Below, in pieces: positions 33,883 to 41,640 of a DNA stretch of 64,000 nucleotides. Position 1 is the stretch's first letter. Each line of letters opens with the position of its first letter. Source of the DNA: RUG369 sp050949645 (GTDB lineage Bacteria > Planctomycetota > Planctomycetia > Pirellulales > Thermoguttaceae). The translations under genes and the position numbers were made by a program. The DNA is taken from assembly GCA_050949645.1 (NCBI GenBank), contig JBMNGC010000001.1, positions 2,294,001-2,358,000 of the forward strand, read 5' to 3'. The notes below the pieces were generated by a model. It saw only the letters and a program-made list of their open reading frames with translations, was not told the origin of the DNA and did not search any database.

Positions 33883-35961
33883 ATGCCAACTAGAGAAAAA
33901 GCGGTTGTCGTAATATCTGGTAAATTTCTCCAGCATTTTCCGCAACCGGAATTATTATTGCCGCTGCATATTGCAATTGAACGCTGTTTGTCGGAGCGCG
34001 ACGTCATTATCGTTCGAAGCGTCGTCACAATCGCGCCTGAAAATTCTACTTTTATCGGCAACTGTCTTGCTGCGGACTTTATAGCGGCGCCAGCCGACGA
34101 AAGCGACCTGCAGGCCGCCGCGATTGCCATGAAAGAAGCGACCGAACATTCAATAAATGAAGTCGTTTTGGCGCTCGGAGGCGTCAGTCCGCGCCACTTT
34201 CTACGTCTGCTTCCGAACAAGGTGCGTCGCGTCCTGCTCGTCAACGAACCGATCGACGAAGATTGGGTCTACCCCCTCGACAGCGTCTATGAGATTCGTG
34301 ATCTGCTCTCGCAGGTGGGCGTCGAAATGAAGCCGGTCGTGATCCCGACCGAGGGCGCGGCGGCCAGCGATTTCGAGACGACGTCTGTCGACGAGGCCGA
34401 CGATCTTTGTCGGACTCAACCAGTCGATCCTTACGACTTCGTCAAAGAAACGGCGAATGAATGGAATCAAAAGCTAGAAGAGTTCATTCATGATCACGAG
34501 GGAATATGTTCGGCGGATCTCGCTCTCGAATCTCTTGAAACGGATTATCCTAGAATCGGCCAGGTCTTCAATGACCGACGCGACGACTTCCGCAAGCTCC
34601 TCGACGACAATCGCGTGTGCCTCGTTGAAGAAGACGAACAGGTCTGCTTCTGCCTCCCGACGAATCCGGCGGCGCTACGTACCGGAATCTCCAACTTTGG
34701 GCCCTCCAAAGCGTCGTCGATCAATGACGTCATTAAGTGCGCCGATATCCTTATAGAGGAATGTCTCTGGCAGGTGAAACGCGCAAGTTTGGCTGAGTCC
34801 GGTGAAAGCTCTAAGGAAATTCTGACCGAAAGAGAAGAGAACAAATACCTCGCCTCTCAATTCAATCTTTACCTCTGGCCGATCGGTTATTCCAACTTGA
34901 GGCCAATTACCAGCGAGGATTACGCTGCGATGGCCGATCGTTACGAGTTGCTCAAGAGGGCGCTCGGACTCGTCGAACAGGTCGTTGAATTTCGTCAAGT
35001 GCTGGGGAAGCGCCTTAGCAGCTCGATCTTGCAACTTGCCGCCGACGTCCTGTGCCTAATAAAGTCGGCGCTCTTTCTACTACGAGTTTCACCAAAAGAC
35101 GATTATGTTCAGAGAGACGGCTACAACTTCCTCCTCGAAGCGCGTGAAGAACTCAACTTAGATTTTCTTGAGAACATGATATGGGAAAACACTTTGCAAC
35201 TCGATTCTCAGAAATCGATCCAGGAGCGTCTCGACTCGCTGACCGAAGAATTAAAAGCGAACATCGACAAAATCAATGCGTACGAAGAAACTTTCGAAGA
35301 GCTCGGAAATCTCTGCCAGACGCTAGCGAACGCCAATCCCGAGGATGACCTCCTCTTGGAAAACTGGAATAAAGTCGACAAATTGGTCACGACACTCTGT
35401 CTTGATTATGATGAGCAGCCTTCGTCGATTCGGTTCCGCGAATTGTTCCTGAATCTGGTCGACTCGGTACCGTTCGACCTTGTCCAGTCTAAGCATTTTG
35501 TGAAAGTCTGTAATGAGATCTACCTCCACATAGAGAGGGAGAAAGAGAAAAGCGCCAAGGATCCCGACTTCAAAGAGGTCAAGTACTCAGCTGAAATCCT
35601 CGCCGTGCGGCGACACTACCCCAAGGGCTCAAAAGGAGTCTTCGTCGGCGGCTCTCCCATCCCTCACATGCGTGAACGACTCGAGAAGAAGCTCGGACTC
35701 CAGATTATATGGGAAGAACGAGCCCACAGCGAGTCCCTCGATCGATTCACTGGTCAGCTTAACGATCCGAACGTCAAGGTATTCCTCTCCTTTATTCCCT
35801 GGTGCAGCCACAAGCATTCGCAGGACCTTGGCGACCTCGCTAGGGAACGCGGCAAGGATCACATACGACTTACAAAAGGCACGAGTCCCAATACGATCGC
35901 TAAAGCAATGTGCGAACAGCTCCATATAGACGTCGACAAAGCCCTCAACGACGACGAGTGA
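33883..35961 (+). CDS. Large protein with C-terminal DUF2325-like domain (paralogue A)
   Basis: 692 residues, not a recognised family as a whole. Residues 1-150 form an alpha/beta domain (KAVVVISGKFLQHF; INEVVLALGGVSPRHF; VRRVLLVNEP) that could be a degenerate NYN/PIN-like nuclease fold. Residues 185-265 have the helix pattern of a small winged-helix or LOTUS-like domain. A helical middle with coiled-coil potential follows (300-560). Residues 570-680 (GVFVGGSP, NVKVFLSF, CSHKHSQDL, IAKAMCEQL) resemble DUF2325 and the CsrA-fusion tail. GGAG lies close to the ATG. It is cytoplasmic (no signal). The shared domain suggests a nucleic-acid or regulatory role, by inference only. Confidence 0.7.
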   Translation: MPTREKAVVVISGKFLQHFPQPELLLPLHIAIERCLSERDVIIVRSVVTIAPENSTFIGNCLAADFIAAPADESDLQAAAIAMKEATEHSINEVVLALGGVSPRHFLRLLPNKVRRVLLVNEPIDEDWVYPLDSVYEIRDLLSQVGVEMKPVVIPTEGAAASDFETTSVDEADDLCRTQPVDPYDFVKETANEWNQKLEEFIHDHEGICSADLALESLETDYPRIGQVFNDRRDDFRKLLDDNRVCLVEEDEQVCFCLPTNPAALRTGISNFGPSKASSINDVIKCADILIEECLWQVKRASLAESGESSKEILTEREENKYLASQFNLYLWPIGYSNLRPITSEDYAAMADRYELLKRALGLVEQVVEFRQVLGKRLSSSILQLAADVLCLIKSALFLLRVSPKDDYVQRDGYNFLLEAREELNLDFLENMIWENTLQLDSQKSIQERLDSLTEELKANIDKINAYEETFEELGNLCQTLANANPEDDLLLENWNKVDKLVTTLCLDYDEQPSSIRFRELFLNLVDSVPFDLVQSKHFVKVCNEIYLHIEREKEKSAKDPDFKEVKYSAEILAVRRHYPKGSKGVFVGGSPIPHMRERLEKKLGLQIIWEERAHSESLDRFTGQLNDPNVKVFLSFIPWCSHKHSQDLGDLARERGKDHIRLTKGTSPNTIAKAMCEQLHIDVDKALNDDE

Positions 35962-35993
35962 CTTCCCCTCTGGAAAACTCGGAAGACTAACAA

Positions 35994-36164
35994 ATGACAA
36001 TATAAAAACGCGTCGACGTCAAAGCGTCGCACACCGGCAAGACGTCGACGACCTCCGCTCCCGACGATAACGCCCTCCATGTCCGGAAGCTCATGAGCGA
36101 AACTCCCGGTAAGGGCGTCGAGGCGACTCGTCAGTCCGGCGAAATCGTCGACGGCGCCCTTTGA
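35994..36164 (+). pseudogene. Chimeric remnant: TetR 5' end joined to a MoxR fragment
   Basis: The upstream 30 bases and the first ~40 codons match the start of the TetR gene at 38519 closely, including the stretch before the ATG. The fourth codon is now TAA. At about 36115-36120 the match changes to MoxR: the next 14 codons read EATRQSGEIVDGA, as in the MoxR residues EATRQSGEIVVGA, in the same reading frame, and end in TGA at 36162. This is the fossil junction of the tandem duplication. No function is expected. Confidence 0.8.
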
Positions 36165-38648
36165 ATTCGATCGTCTTCCTCAAAGAGTTTTACCAGGATT
36201 GGCCGACAAGCCAATTTTCTGGAAACGCACGCCACCAATGAAGAGGCGCAGCGTCGTGGCGCGATTAAAAAACAGGCGTCAAATTATCCTTCGCTTGGTT
36301 TACCGTCGCACGTTTGACCGGTAAAATGGGGAGTTGGGGCTTTGACTGCGTTTCTTTGGGAGCGCAATGATATTGAACACAGGAGATTGCGTATGGATAC
36401 TAGAGAAAAAGCGATCGTTGTTATATCGGGTAAATTTCTCCAGCATTTTCCGCAACTGCAATTATTATCGTCGCTGCATACCGAAATTGAACGCAGTTTG
36501 TTGGAGCGCGACGTCAGTATCGTTCGAAGCGTCGTCACAATCGCGTCTGAAAACTCTAGTATTGCCAGCAACTGTCTTGCTGCGGGCTTTCAAGCGGAGC
36601 CGGCGGACGACGACGACTTGCAGGCCGCTGCGCTTATCATCAAAGAGGCGACCGAGCATTCAATAAATGAAGTTGTTTTGGCGTTCGGAGGCGGCATTCC
36701 GCGCCAATTTCTACGTCTACTCTCGGGCAAGGTGCGTCGCGTTCTGCTCGTCAACGAACCGATCGACGAAGGATTGGTTCGCTTCCTCGACGGCGTCTAT
36801 GAGATTCAGAATTTGCCCTCGAAGGAGGGCGTCGAACTGAAGCTAGTCGTGAGCCCGACGGAAGGGGCGGCGGCCAGCGATTCAAATTGGACTCAACCAG
36901 TCGACCCTTACGACTTCGTCAAAGAAACGGCGAATGAATGGAACAAAGATCTAGAAGAGTTCATTCTTCGTTCCGATGGAAAATGTTTAGCGAATCCCGC
37001 TCTCCAAGATCTTGAAAAGCGCTATCGTGGAATCGGCCAGGTCTTCAATGAACGACGCGGAGACTTTGGCAACCTGCTCGACGACTCGTGCGTGCGCCTC
37101 GCTATGATGGATAACCAAAGTCTTTGGTTCTATCATCCGCAGCTAATCGAGACGCCATCCGGCAACAACCTCCAGCGAAAAAGACCCGCCGTGAAGGATA
37201 TCGTCGATCTCATTATGGTCGCCGATATCCTTGAAGAGCAATGTCGCTGGTCGGCGCAACACGCCAGATTGATTGCGAACGGTCAAAGCTCTAAGGAGTT
37301 TCTAACCGACAGAGAGGAGCTCGAAGACCGCGCGTTTCCATATAATATTGCCCTTTGGCCGATCGCTTATTCCCAATTGGCGTGCGAGGATTACACCGCG
37401 ATGGCTGGTAGGTACGAGTTGCTCAAGAAGGCGTTAACACTCGTCAAACAGACCGCCGAACATGTACCGAAGCTGGAGGAACGCCTTATCGGCGATATCC
37501 TACAACTCGCCGCCAACGTCCTGTGCTTAATAAGGACGGCGCTCTCCAAACTGAAAGTTCCGCCGAAAGACGACCCGATTCAGAGAGTCGCCAACGCCCA
37601 GCTCAGCGCCGTGCATGTCAAATACGAGAGTCTGGGTCCTCTCCAGAACATGGGTATACAAGACACTTTGCCACTCTATTCTCAGGAATCGATCCAGGCG
37701 CGTCTCGACTCGCTGACCAAAGAATATAGAGAGGTCGCTGACAGACTCAAAGCGCGGCGCGAAAGAAAGTTCGAAGAACTCGGAAATCTCTGCGAGAAGC
37801 TAGAGAGAGCCAATCCCGAGGACGACGTCGAGTTCAATCTCCTCTTGGAAGACTTGAATAAAGTCGTCGAAACGGTCACGACCCTCTGTCATGATTATAA
37901 TGAGCCGTATACGTCGATTCGGCTCCGCGAACCGCTCCTGAATCTGATCGACTCGATTCCGGACGACCTTGTTATATCTAAGGAATTTGCGGGAGTCTGT
38001 CGGGAGATCGATATCGTCAGGATAGTTCAGAAAGATAAACTCGCCGAAGAAACGGACTTCAACCAGGTCGATGCTTCGGCTGAAATCCTCGCCGTGCGGC
38101 GTCACTACCCTAAGGGCTCGAAAGGAATCTTCGTCGGCGGCACACTTCCCAATCGCACTCGTGATCGAATTGCGGAGAAGCTCGGACTCCAGATTGTATC
38201 GGACAAACGAACAGAATTGATCGATCAATTCTACGATTCGCTTAACGATCCGAGCGTCAAGGTATTCCTCGTCTACACTCGTTGGTGCAGCTCCAAGCAT
38301 GCGCGCGAGCTCGTCGCCCCCGTCAAGGAGCACGGCAAGGAGCACGGCAAGGATTACGTGCGACTTCGACCAGGCTTGAGTCCCGAACAAATCGCTAATT
38401 CAATATGCGCGCAGCTCAATATAGACGCCGACGAACCCCTTGTCGACCCCTTCGCCCCCCCGCAACCCCTTAACGACGACGAGTGATTTCCACTCTGGAA
38501 AACTCGGAAGACTAACGAATGACCACGAAAAAAAAACGCGTCGACGTCAAAGCGCCGCATGCCGGTAAGACGTCGACGCCCTCCGCTCCCGACGATAACG
38601 CGCTTTTTATCCGCAAGCTCATGAGCGCAACTCCCGGCAGGGGCGTCG
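36121..38648 (+). repeat. Tandem duplication, second copy
   Basis: Contains a degraded MoxR end, a shortened copy of the MoxR-downstream region, the leader, the second large gene, and the start of the intact TetR gene. It is about 500 bases shorter than the first copy because of deletions in the MoxR and leader parts. Confidence 0.75.
36393..38486 (+). CDS. Large protein with C-terminal DUF2325-like domain (paralogue B)
   Basis: 697 residues from the ATG at 36393, chosen because it aligns with the paralogue's start and has AGGAG before it; the frame opens 17 codons earlier. The domain plan is the same: alpha/beta domain 1-150, winged-helix-like part about 175-255, helical middle, DUF2325-like end from about 563 (GIFVGGT, SVKVFLVY, CSSKHARELV). 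First and last parts are very similar to paralogue A, while the middle has diverged. It carries a short internal duplication (KEHGKEHGKD) and a Pro-rich insert near the end. It lies 32 bases before the TetR gene and is probably co-transcribed with it. Confidence 0.7.
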   Translation: MDTREKAIVVISGKFLQHFPQLQLLSSLHTEIERSLLERDVSIVRSVVTIASENSSIASNCLAAGFQAEPADDDDLQAAALIIKEATEHSINEVVLAFGGGIPRQFLRLLSGKVRRVLLVNEPIDEGLVRFLDGVYEIQNLPSKEGVELKLVVSPTEGAAASDSNWTQPVDPYDFVKETANEWNKDLEEFILRSDGKCLANPALQDLEKRYRGIGQVFNERRGDFGNLLDDSCVRLAMMDNQSLWFYHPQLIETPSGNNLQRKRPAVKDIVDLIMVADILEEQCRWSAQHARLIANGQSSKEFLTDREELEDRAFPYNIALWPIAYSQLACEDYTAMAGRYELLKKALTLVKQTAEHVPKLEERLIGDILQLAANVLCLIRTALSKLKVPPKDDPIQRVANAQLSAVHVKYESLGPLQNMGIQDTLPLYSQESIQARLDSLTKEYREVADRLKARRERKFEELGNLCEKLERANPEDDVEFNLLLEDLNKVVETVTTLCHDYNEPYTSIRLREPLLNLIDSIPDDLVISKEFAGVCREIDIVRIVQKDKLAEETDFNQVDASAEILAVRRHYPKGSKGIFVGGTLPNRTRDRIAEKLGLQIVSDKRTELIDQFYDSLNDPSVKVFLVYTRWCSSKHARELVAPVKEHGKEHGKDYVRLRPGLSPEQIANSICAQLNIDADEPLVDPFAPPQPLNDDE

Positions 38649-39391
38649 CCGCGCCGATCGTCCCACGCATTCCTAAGGAAGAGCTCGCCAGGCTGCCGCT
38701 CCGACAACGCCTGATACTTGCCGCGATCGACGAGGTCGAAAAGGTCGGCTTCGGAGACTTCTCAATGCGGCGCGTCGCGAACGCCTGCGGCGCGTCGTGC
38801 GCCGCGCCCTACAAGCATTTCAAAAACCGGAAAGAACTCTTCGTCGCCATCCTCGACTACATTACCGACGTGTGGCTTGAACGTCAGAAAAAGACGCTCG
38901 AGCGACATGCTTCCGACTCGTTACGCACCCAGCTCGTCGAACTGGCTCTCGAATATCTAAAATTCGTGGTCGAAAATCCGCAATTTAGAACGATCCTCAT
39001 GATACAGGATCAGACCTTCGACGAAAGCTTTCTACACATTAAAGCGCGAATCAGCGACTATTCCAAGGAGCTTATCCTTAAGTACTGCGCGGAACAGAAG
39101 ATAGACCCGCGCGTCGCGCGCGTCAAAATGTACGTCGTTCGATCCTTTCTCTACGGCTTCGCTATTATGTTCGGCAATAACGAACTTCCCTACAACGACC
39201 AGATGACGCGCTTTATCCGCGCTCTGATCCAACGTGAAATCGAACTGCCGTGGACCGAAGGATTTTCGCAGGAAGACCTGGCTCACGAGGCGGGCCTTAT
39301 CGAATTCCTCACGACTCTCGGGCCCGACGTGCCAAACCTCGATTTAAAGCTAAAAAACGGACACGCGGCCCCCCAAGGAAATGAAAAATAA
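38519..39391 (+). CDS. TetR-family transcriptional regulator
   Basis: 290 residues. A basic, low-complexity N-terminal extension (1-55) precedes a TetR helix-turn-helix (about 60-108: FSMRRVANACGASCAAPYKHFKNRKELF). A ligand/dimer domain follows (110-265). Typical TetR proteins are near 200 residues, so both ends are extended. GGAAG lies nine bases before the ATG. The next operon starts 200 bases downstream and carries an inverted repeat at its promoter (39489-39517), a likely operator for this protein. A fatty-acyl ligand is plausible from context only. Confidence 0.85.
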   Translation: MTTKKKRVDVKAPHAGKTSTPSAPDDNALFIRKLMSATPGRGVAAPIVPRIPKEELARLPLRQRLILAAIDEVEKVGFGDFSMRRVANACGASCAAPYKHFKNRKELFVAILDYITDVWLERQKKTLERHASDSLRTQLVELALEYLKFVVENPQFRTILMIQDQTFDESFLHIKARISDYSKELILKYCAEQKIDPRVARVKMYVVRSFLYGFAIMFGNNELPYNDQMTRFIRALIQREIELPWTEGFSQEDLAHEAGLIEFLTTLGPDVPNLDLKLKNGHAAPQGNEK

Positions 39392-39458
39392 CTGACGATT
39401 TGACTCGAAAAAAATCATACTCTCGCTATACATTAATCCCCCAATATTACTTGACTAC

Positions 39459-39486
39459 TTGACGTCAAACGAGTCGCCATTATACT
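39459..39486 (+). promoter_or_regulatory. Promoter of the ACP-ketosynthase-dehydratase-ligase operon
   Basis: TTGACG, 16 bases, TATACT: a strong sigma-70-type promoter about 110 bases before the ACP start. Confidence 0.65.
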
Positions 39487-39488
39487 TT

Positions 39489-39517
39489 CAGACAGGTTAA
39501 CAGCGATAACCTATCTG
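39489..39517. promoter_or_regulatory. Candidate TetR operator
   Basis: Eleven-base arms CAGACAGGTTA and TAACCTATCTG (10 of 11 complementary) around seven bases. It begins three bases after the -10 box and covers the transcription start, the right place for repression. It lies directly between the TetR gene and the operon. Confidence 0.6.
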
Positions 39518-39593
39518 ACGTCCGCGGCTTCAAAAGTCAGGTCGTACGCCCCCTTTTTACGAGTCGAAGTTTCAAAAAACGGAGAAACGTATC

Positions 39594-39821
39594 ATGATGG
39601 ATTCGTTCCAACTGGTCACAAGAGGATTAGCGCAACGCCTCGGGCTCGACGCCTCCAGTATTACAGCAGACGACGAACTCGCTACGCTGGGAATCGACTC
39701 CCTTGACGCCGCCGAGCTTCTCATGGAACTTGAAGACAAGCTCGGCATCGAAATCGAATCAACAAAACAACTCAAAACTGTCGGAGATATTGTCGCCGCG
39801 ATTGACGAAATCACAGAATAA
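39594..39821 (+). CDS. Acyl carrier protein
   Basis: 75 residues, acidic. The phosphopantetheine attachment serine is S36 in LGIDSLDAAEL. It carries growing acyl chains as thioesters. GGAG precedes the ATG (two adjacent ATG codons, 39594 and 39597). It leads an operon with ketosynthase, dehydratase and acyl-AMP ligase genes. The DSLDAAEL core differs somewhat from housekeeping AcpP (DSLDTVEL), so this may be a pathway-specific carrier rather than the main one. Confidence 0.93.
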   Translation: MMDSFQLVTRGLAQRLGLDASSITADDELATLGIDSLDAAELLMELEDKLGIEIESTKQLKTVGDIVAAIDEITE

Positions 39822-39881
39822 TAATAAAAACGCGATCGCGCCGATATTTTGAGCGCTTAAACTCTTTATGAAAGGAGATAT

Positions 39882-41117
39882 ATGAACCGTCGAGTCGTTA
39901 TTACAGGGATGGGCGCCGTGACCCCTGTTGGAATCGGAGTCGAGGCGTTTTGGAACAACCTTCTCGCTGGTAAGAATGGAATCAAACGCATGACGCTCGT
40001 AGGTCCGACTCCTCTGCGTTCGTCGCTTGCGGGCGAGGTTGCCGATTTCGATCCTGAAAAATACCAGACTCCTAAGGACGCAAGTCATACGGACCGTTGC
40101 GGCCAGTTTGCGCTCGCCGCCGCGATCGAGGCGATCGAGGCGAGCCAGGTCGTCGGAGCGGTCGATCCTTTTCGCATCGCCGTATATTTCGGAACTGGCG
40201 TCGGCGGCTTTGAAACGATGGAGATAAACTGCCGTAAGCTCGTTGAAAAAGGGCCCAGGCGCGTCTCGCCTTTCTTTGTGCCCATGATCATCACCAACAT
40301 GCCTGCGAGCCTTATTGCCACTCGTTACGGATTCTGGGGCCAGTCGATTCCCGTCGTTACCGCGTGCGCGTCTGGAACGCACGCGATCGGCGAGGCGATG
40401 CGCGCGATCCGCCACGGGTACGCGGACGTTGTCGTGGCAGGAGGTTGCGAGGCGCCGATCGTGGAAGTTGGAATTGCCGGCTTCAACTCGATGAAGGCGC
40501 TCGCAACGACTGATAATCCGAACGAAGCGTCGCTACCCTTTGACGCTCGTCGCTCCGGGTTCGTGCCGTCGGAAGGCGCGGGGGCGCTCGTCCTTGAGGA
40601 ATACGAGTCCGCGAAGGGGCGCGGCGCGAAAATTTATGGCGAGATTGTCGGCTACGGAACCACCTGCGACGCGTATCATATAACAGCGCCAAGGCCTGAC
40701 GGGTCCGTTGCGAGCAAAGCGGTCGCGCTTGCTCTTGAGGAAGCGAGCTGGAAGCCGGGGGAACGCGTGTATGTCAACGCGCACGGAACGGGAACAACGC
40801 TTAATGACCCCGCGGAAACTCTCGCGCTAAAAATCGCATTCGGCGAAGAGGAAGCGCGCAAGCTTCAGATCAGTTCCACAAAATCGGCGACGGGGCATAT
40901 GCTCGGCGCGGCGGGCGCGGTCGAGGCGATCGTCTGCCTCAAAGCGCTCGAAGAAGACGTCGCGCCGCCCACCATCAACCTTCTCGAGCCCGATCCGGAA
41001 TGCGACCTCGATTACACTCCGAACGTAAAACGCGAAGGAAAGGTCGATCTAGCGATCTCAAACTCCTTCGGCTTCGGAGGACATAACGCCTGCCTCGCGA
41101 TGCGCCGCTGCGTTTGA
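39882..41117 (+). CDS. 3-oxoacyl-ACP synthase (KAS II/FabF type)
   Basis: 411 residues. It elongates acyl-ACP by decarboxylative condensation with malonyl-ACP. The catalytic triad is visible: Cys162 in TACASGTHA, His in NAHGTGTTLND (about 303) and Lys/His in KSATGHMLGAAG (about 333-338). The length and SFGFGGHNA end are typical of FabF. AAAGGAGA lies before the ATG. It may act in primary fatty acid synthesis or in a dedicated lipid pathway with its ACP and ligase partners. Confidence 0.93.
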   Translation: MNRRVVITGMGAVTPVGIGVEAFWNNLLAGKNGIKRMTLVGPTPLRSSLAGEVADFDPEKYQTPKDASHTDRCGQFALAAAIEAIEASQVVGAVDPFRIAVYFGTGVGGFETMEINCRKLVEKGPRRVSPFFVPMIITNMPASLIATRYGFWGQSIPVVTACASGTHAIGEAMRAIRHGYADVVVAGGCEAPIVEVGIAGFNSMKALATTDNPNEASLPFDARRSGFVPSEGAGALVLEEYESAKGRGAKIYGEIVGYGTTCDAYHITAPRPDGSVASKAVALALEEASWKPGERVYVNAHGTGTTLNDPAETLALKIAFGEEEARKLQISSTKSATGHMLGAAGAVEAIVCLKALEEDVAPPTINLLEPDPECDLDYTPNVKREGKVDLAISNSFGFGGHNACLAMRRCV

Positions 41118-41154
41118 GCGGCGCTGGGACTCGAGCGTCTAAGGAGAGACAACG

Positions 41155-41601
41155 ATGTTCATTGAAAATCTCGAAGATTACCTGCCGCACCGTAAGCCGA
41201 TGTTGCTGCTTGACTCCGCGTCTCTCGAGAATGGGGTCGCGCACGGAACCCTGACCGTCCGCGGTAGCGAATGGTTTCTGCAAGGACACTTTCCTAATAG
41301 CCCTGTCACGCCAGGCGTGATCCTATGCGAGATACTTGCTCAGACGTCGGCGTTTCTGCTAAAGGACGGAATTCCGGAAACAAAAATTCCGCTGCTCGTC
41401 GGGCTCGACAACGTTCGACTCAAAAGACAAGTCCACCCTGGCGACACCTTCCATTCGGAATGTCGCGTGCTGAGCATTAAAGAACCTTTCTACTTTACCG
41501 AATGCCAAGGTTTTGTCGACGGTCAGTTATGCATTAAAGCTAAGCTCTTTTTCGCTCTCGTCGACAAAGCCGCAAACGCTCCAAAAGACCCAAAAGAATA
41601 A
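41155..41601 (+). CDS. fabZ: 3-hydroxyacyl-ACP dehydratase (FabZ)
   Basis: 148 residues, normal FabZ length. The hotdog motif with catalytic His and Glu reads GHFPNSPVTPGVILCEILAQ, preceded by LPHRKPMLLLD. It dehydrates 3-hydroxyacyl-ACP to enoyl-ACP. GGAG lies before the ATG. A longer relative is encoded at 25742-26233. Third gene of the operon. Confidence 0.93.
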   Translation: MFIENLEDYLPHRKPMLLLDSASLENGVAHGTLTVRGSEWFLQGHFPNSPVTPGVILCEILAQTSAFLLKDGIPETKIPLLVGLDNVRLKRQVHPGDTFHSECRVLSIKEPFYFTECQGFVDGQLCIKAKLFFALVDKAANAPKDPKE

Positions 41602-41640
41602 TTAATCCGGACCGAGTGTCCGCTCAAGATACGGATAACA

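Larger units (their letters stand above)
33062..36120 (+). repeat. Tandem duplication, first copy
   Basis: Runs from within the MoxR gene, through its terminator, the leader and the first large gene, to a 5' piece of the TetR gene. The second copy (36121-38648) starts with a MoxR fragment and ends inside the real TetR gene. The boundaries share a short CGTCG-type microhomology, so they are exact only to a few bases. Confidence 0.75.
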
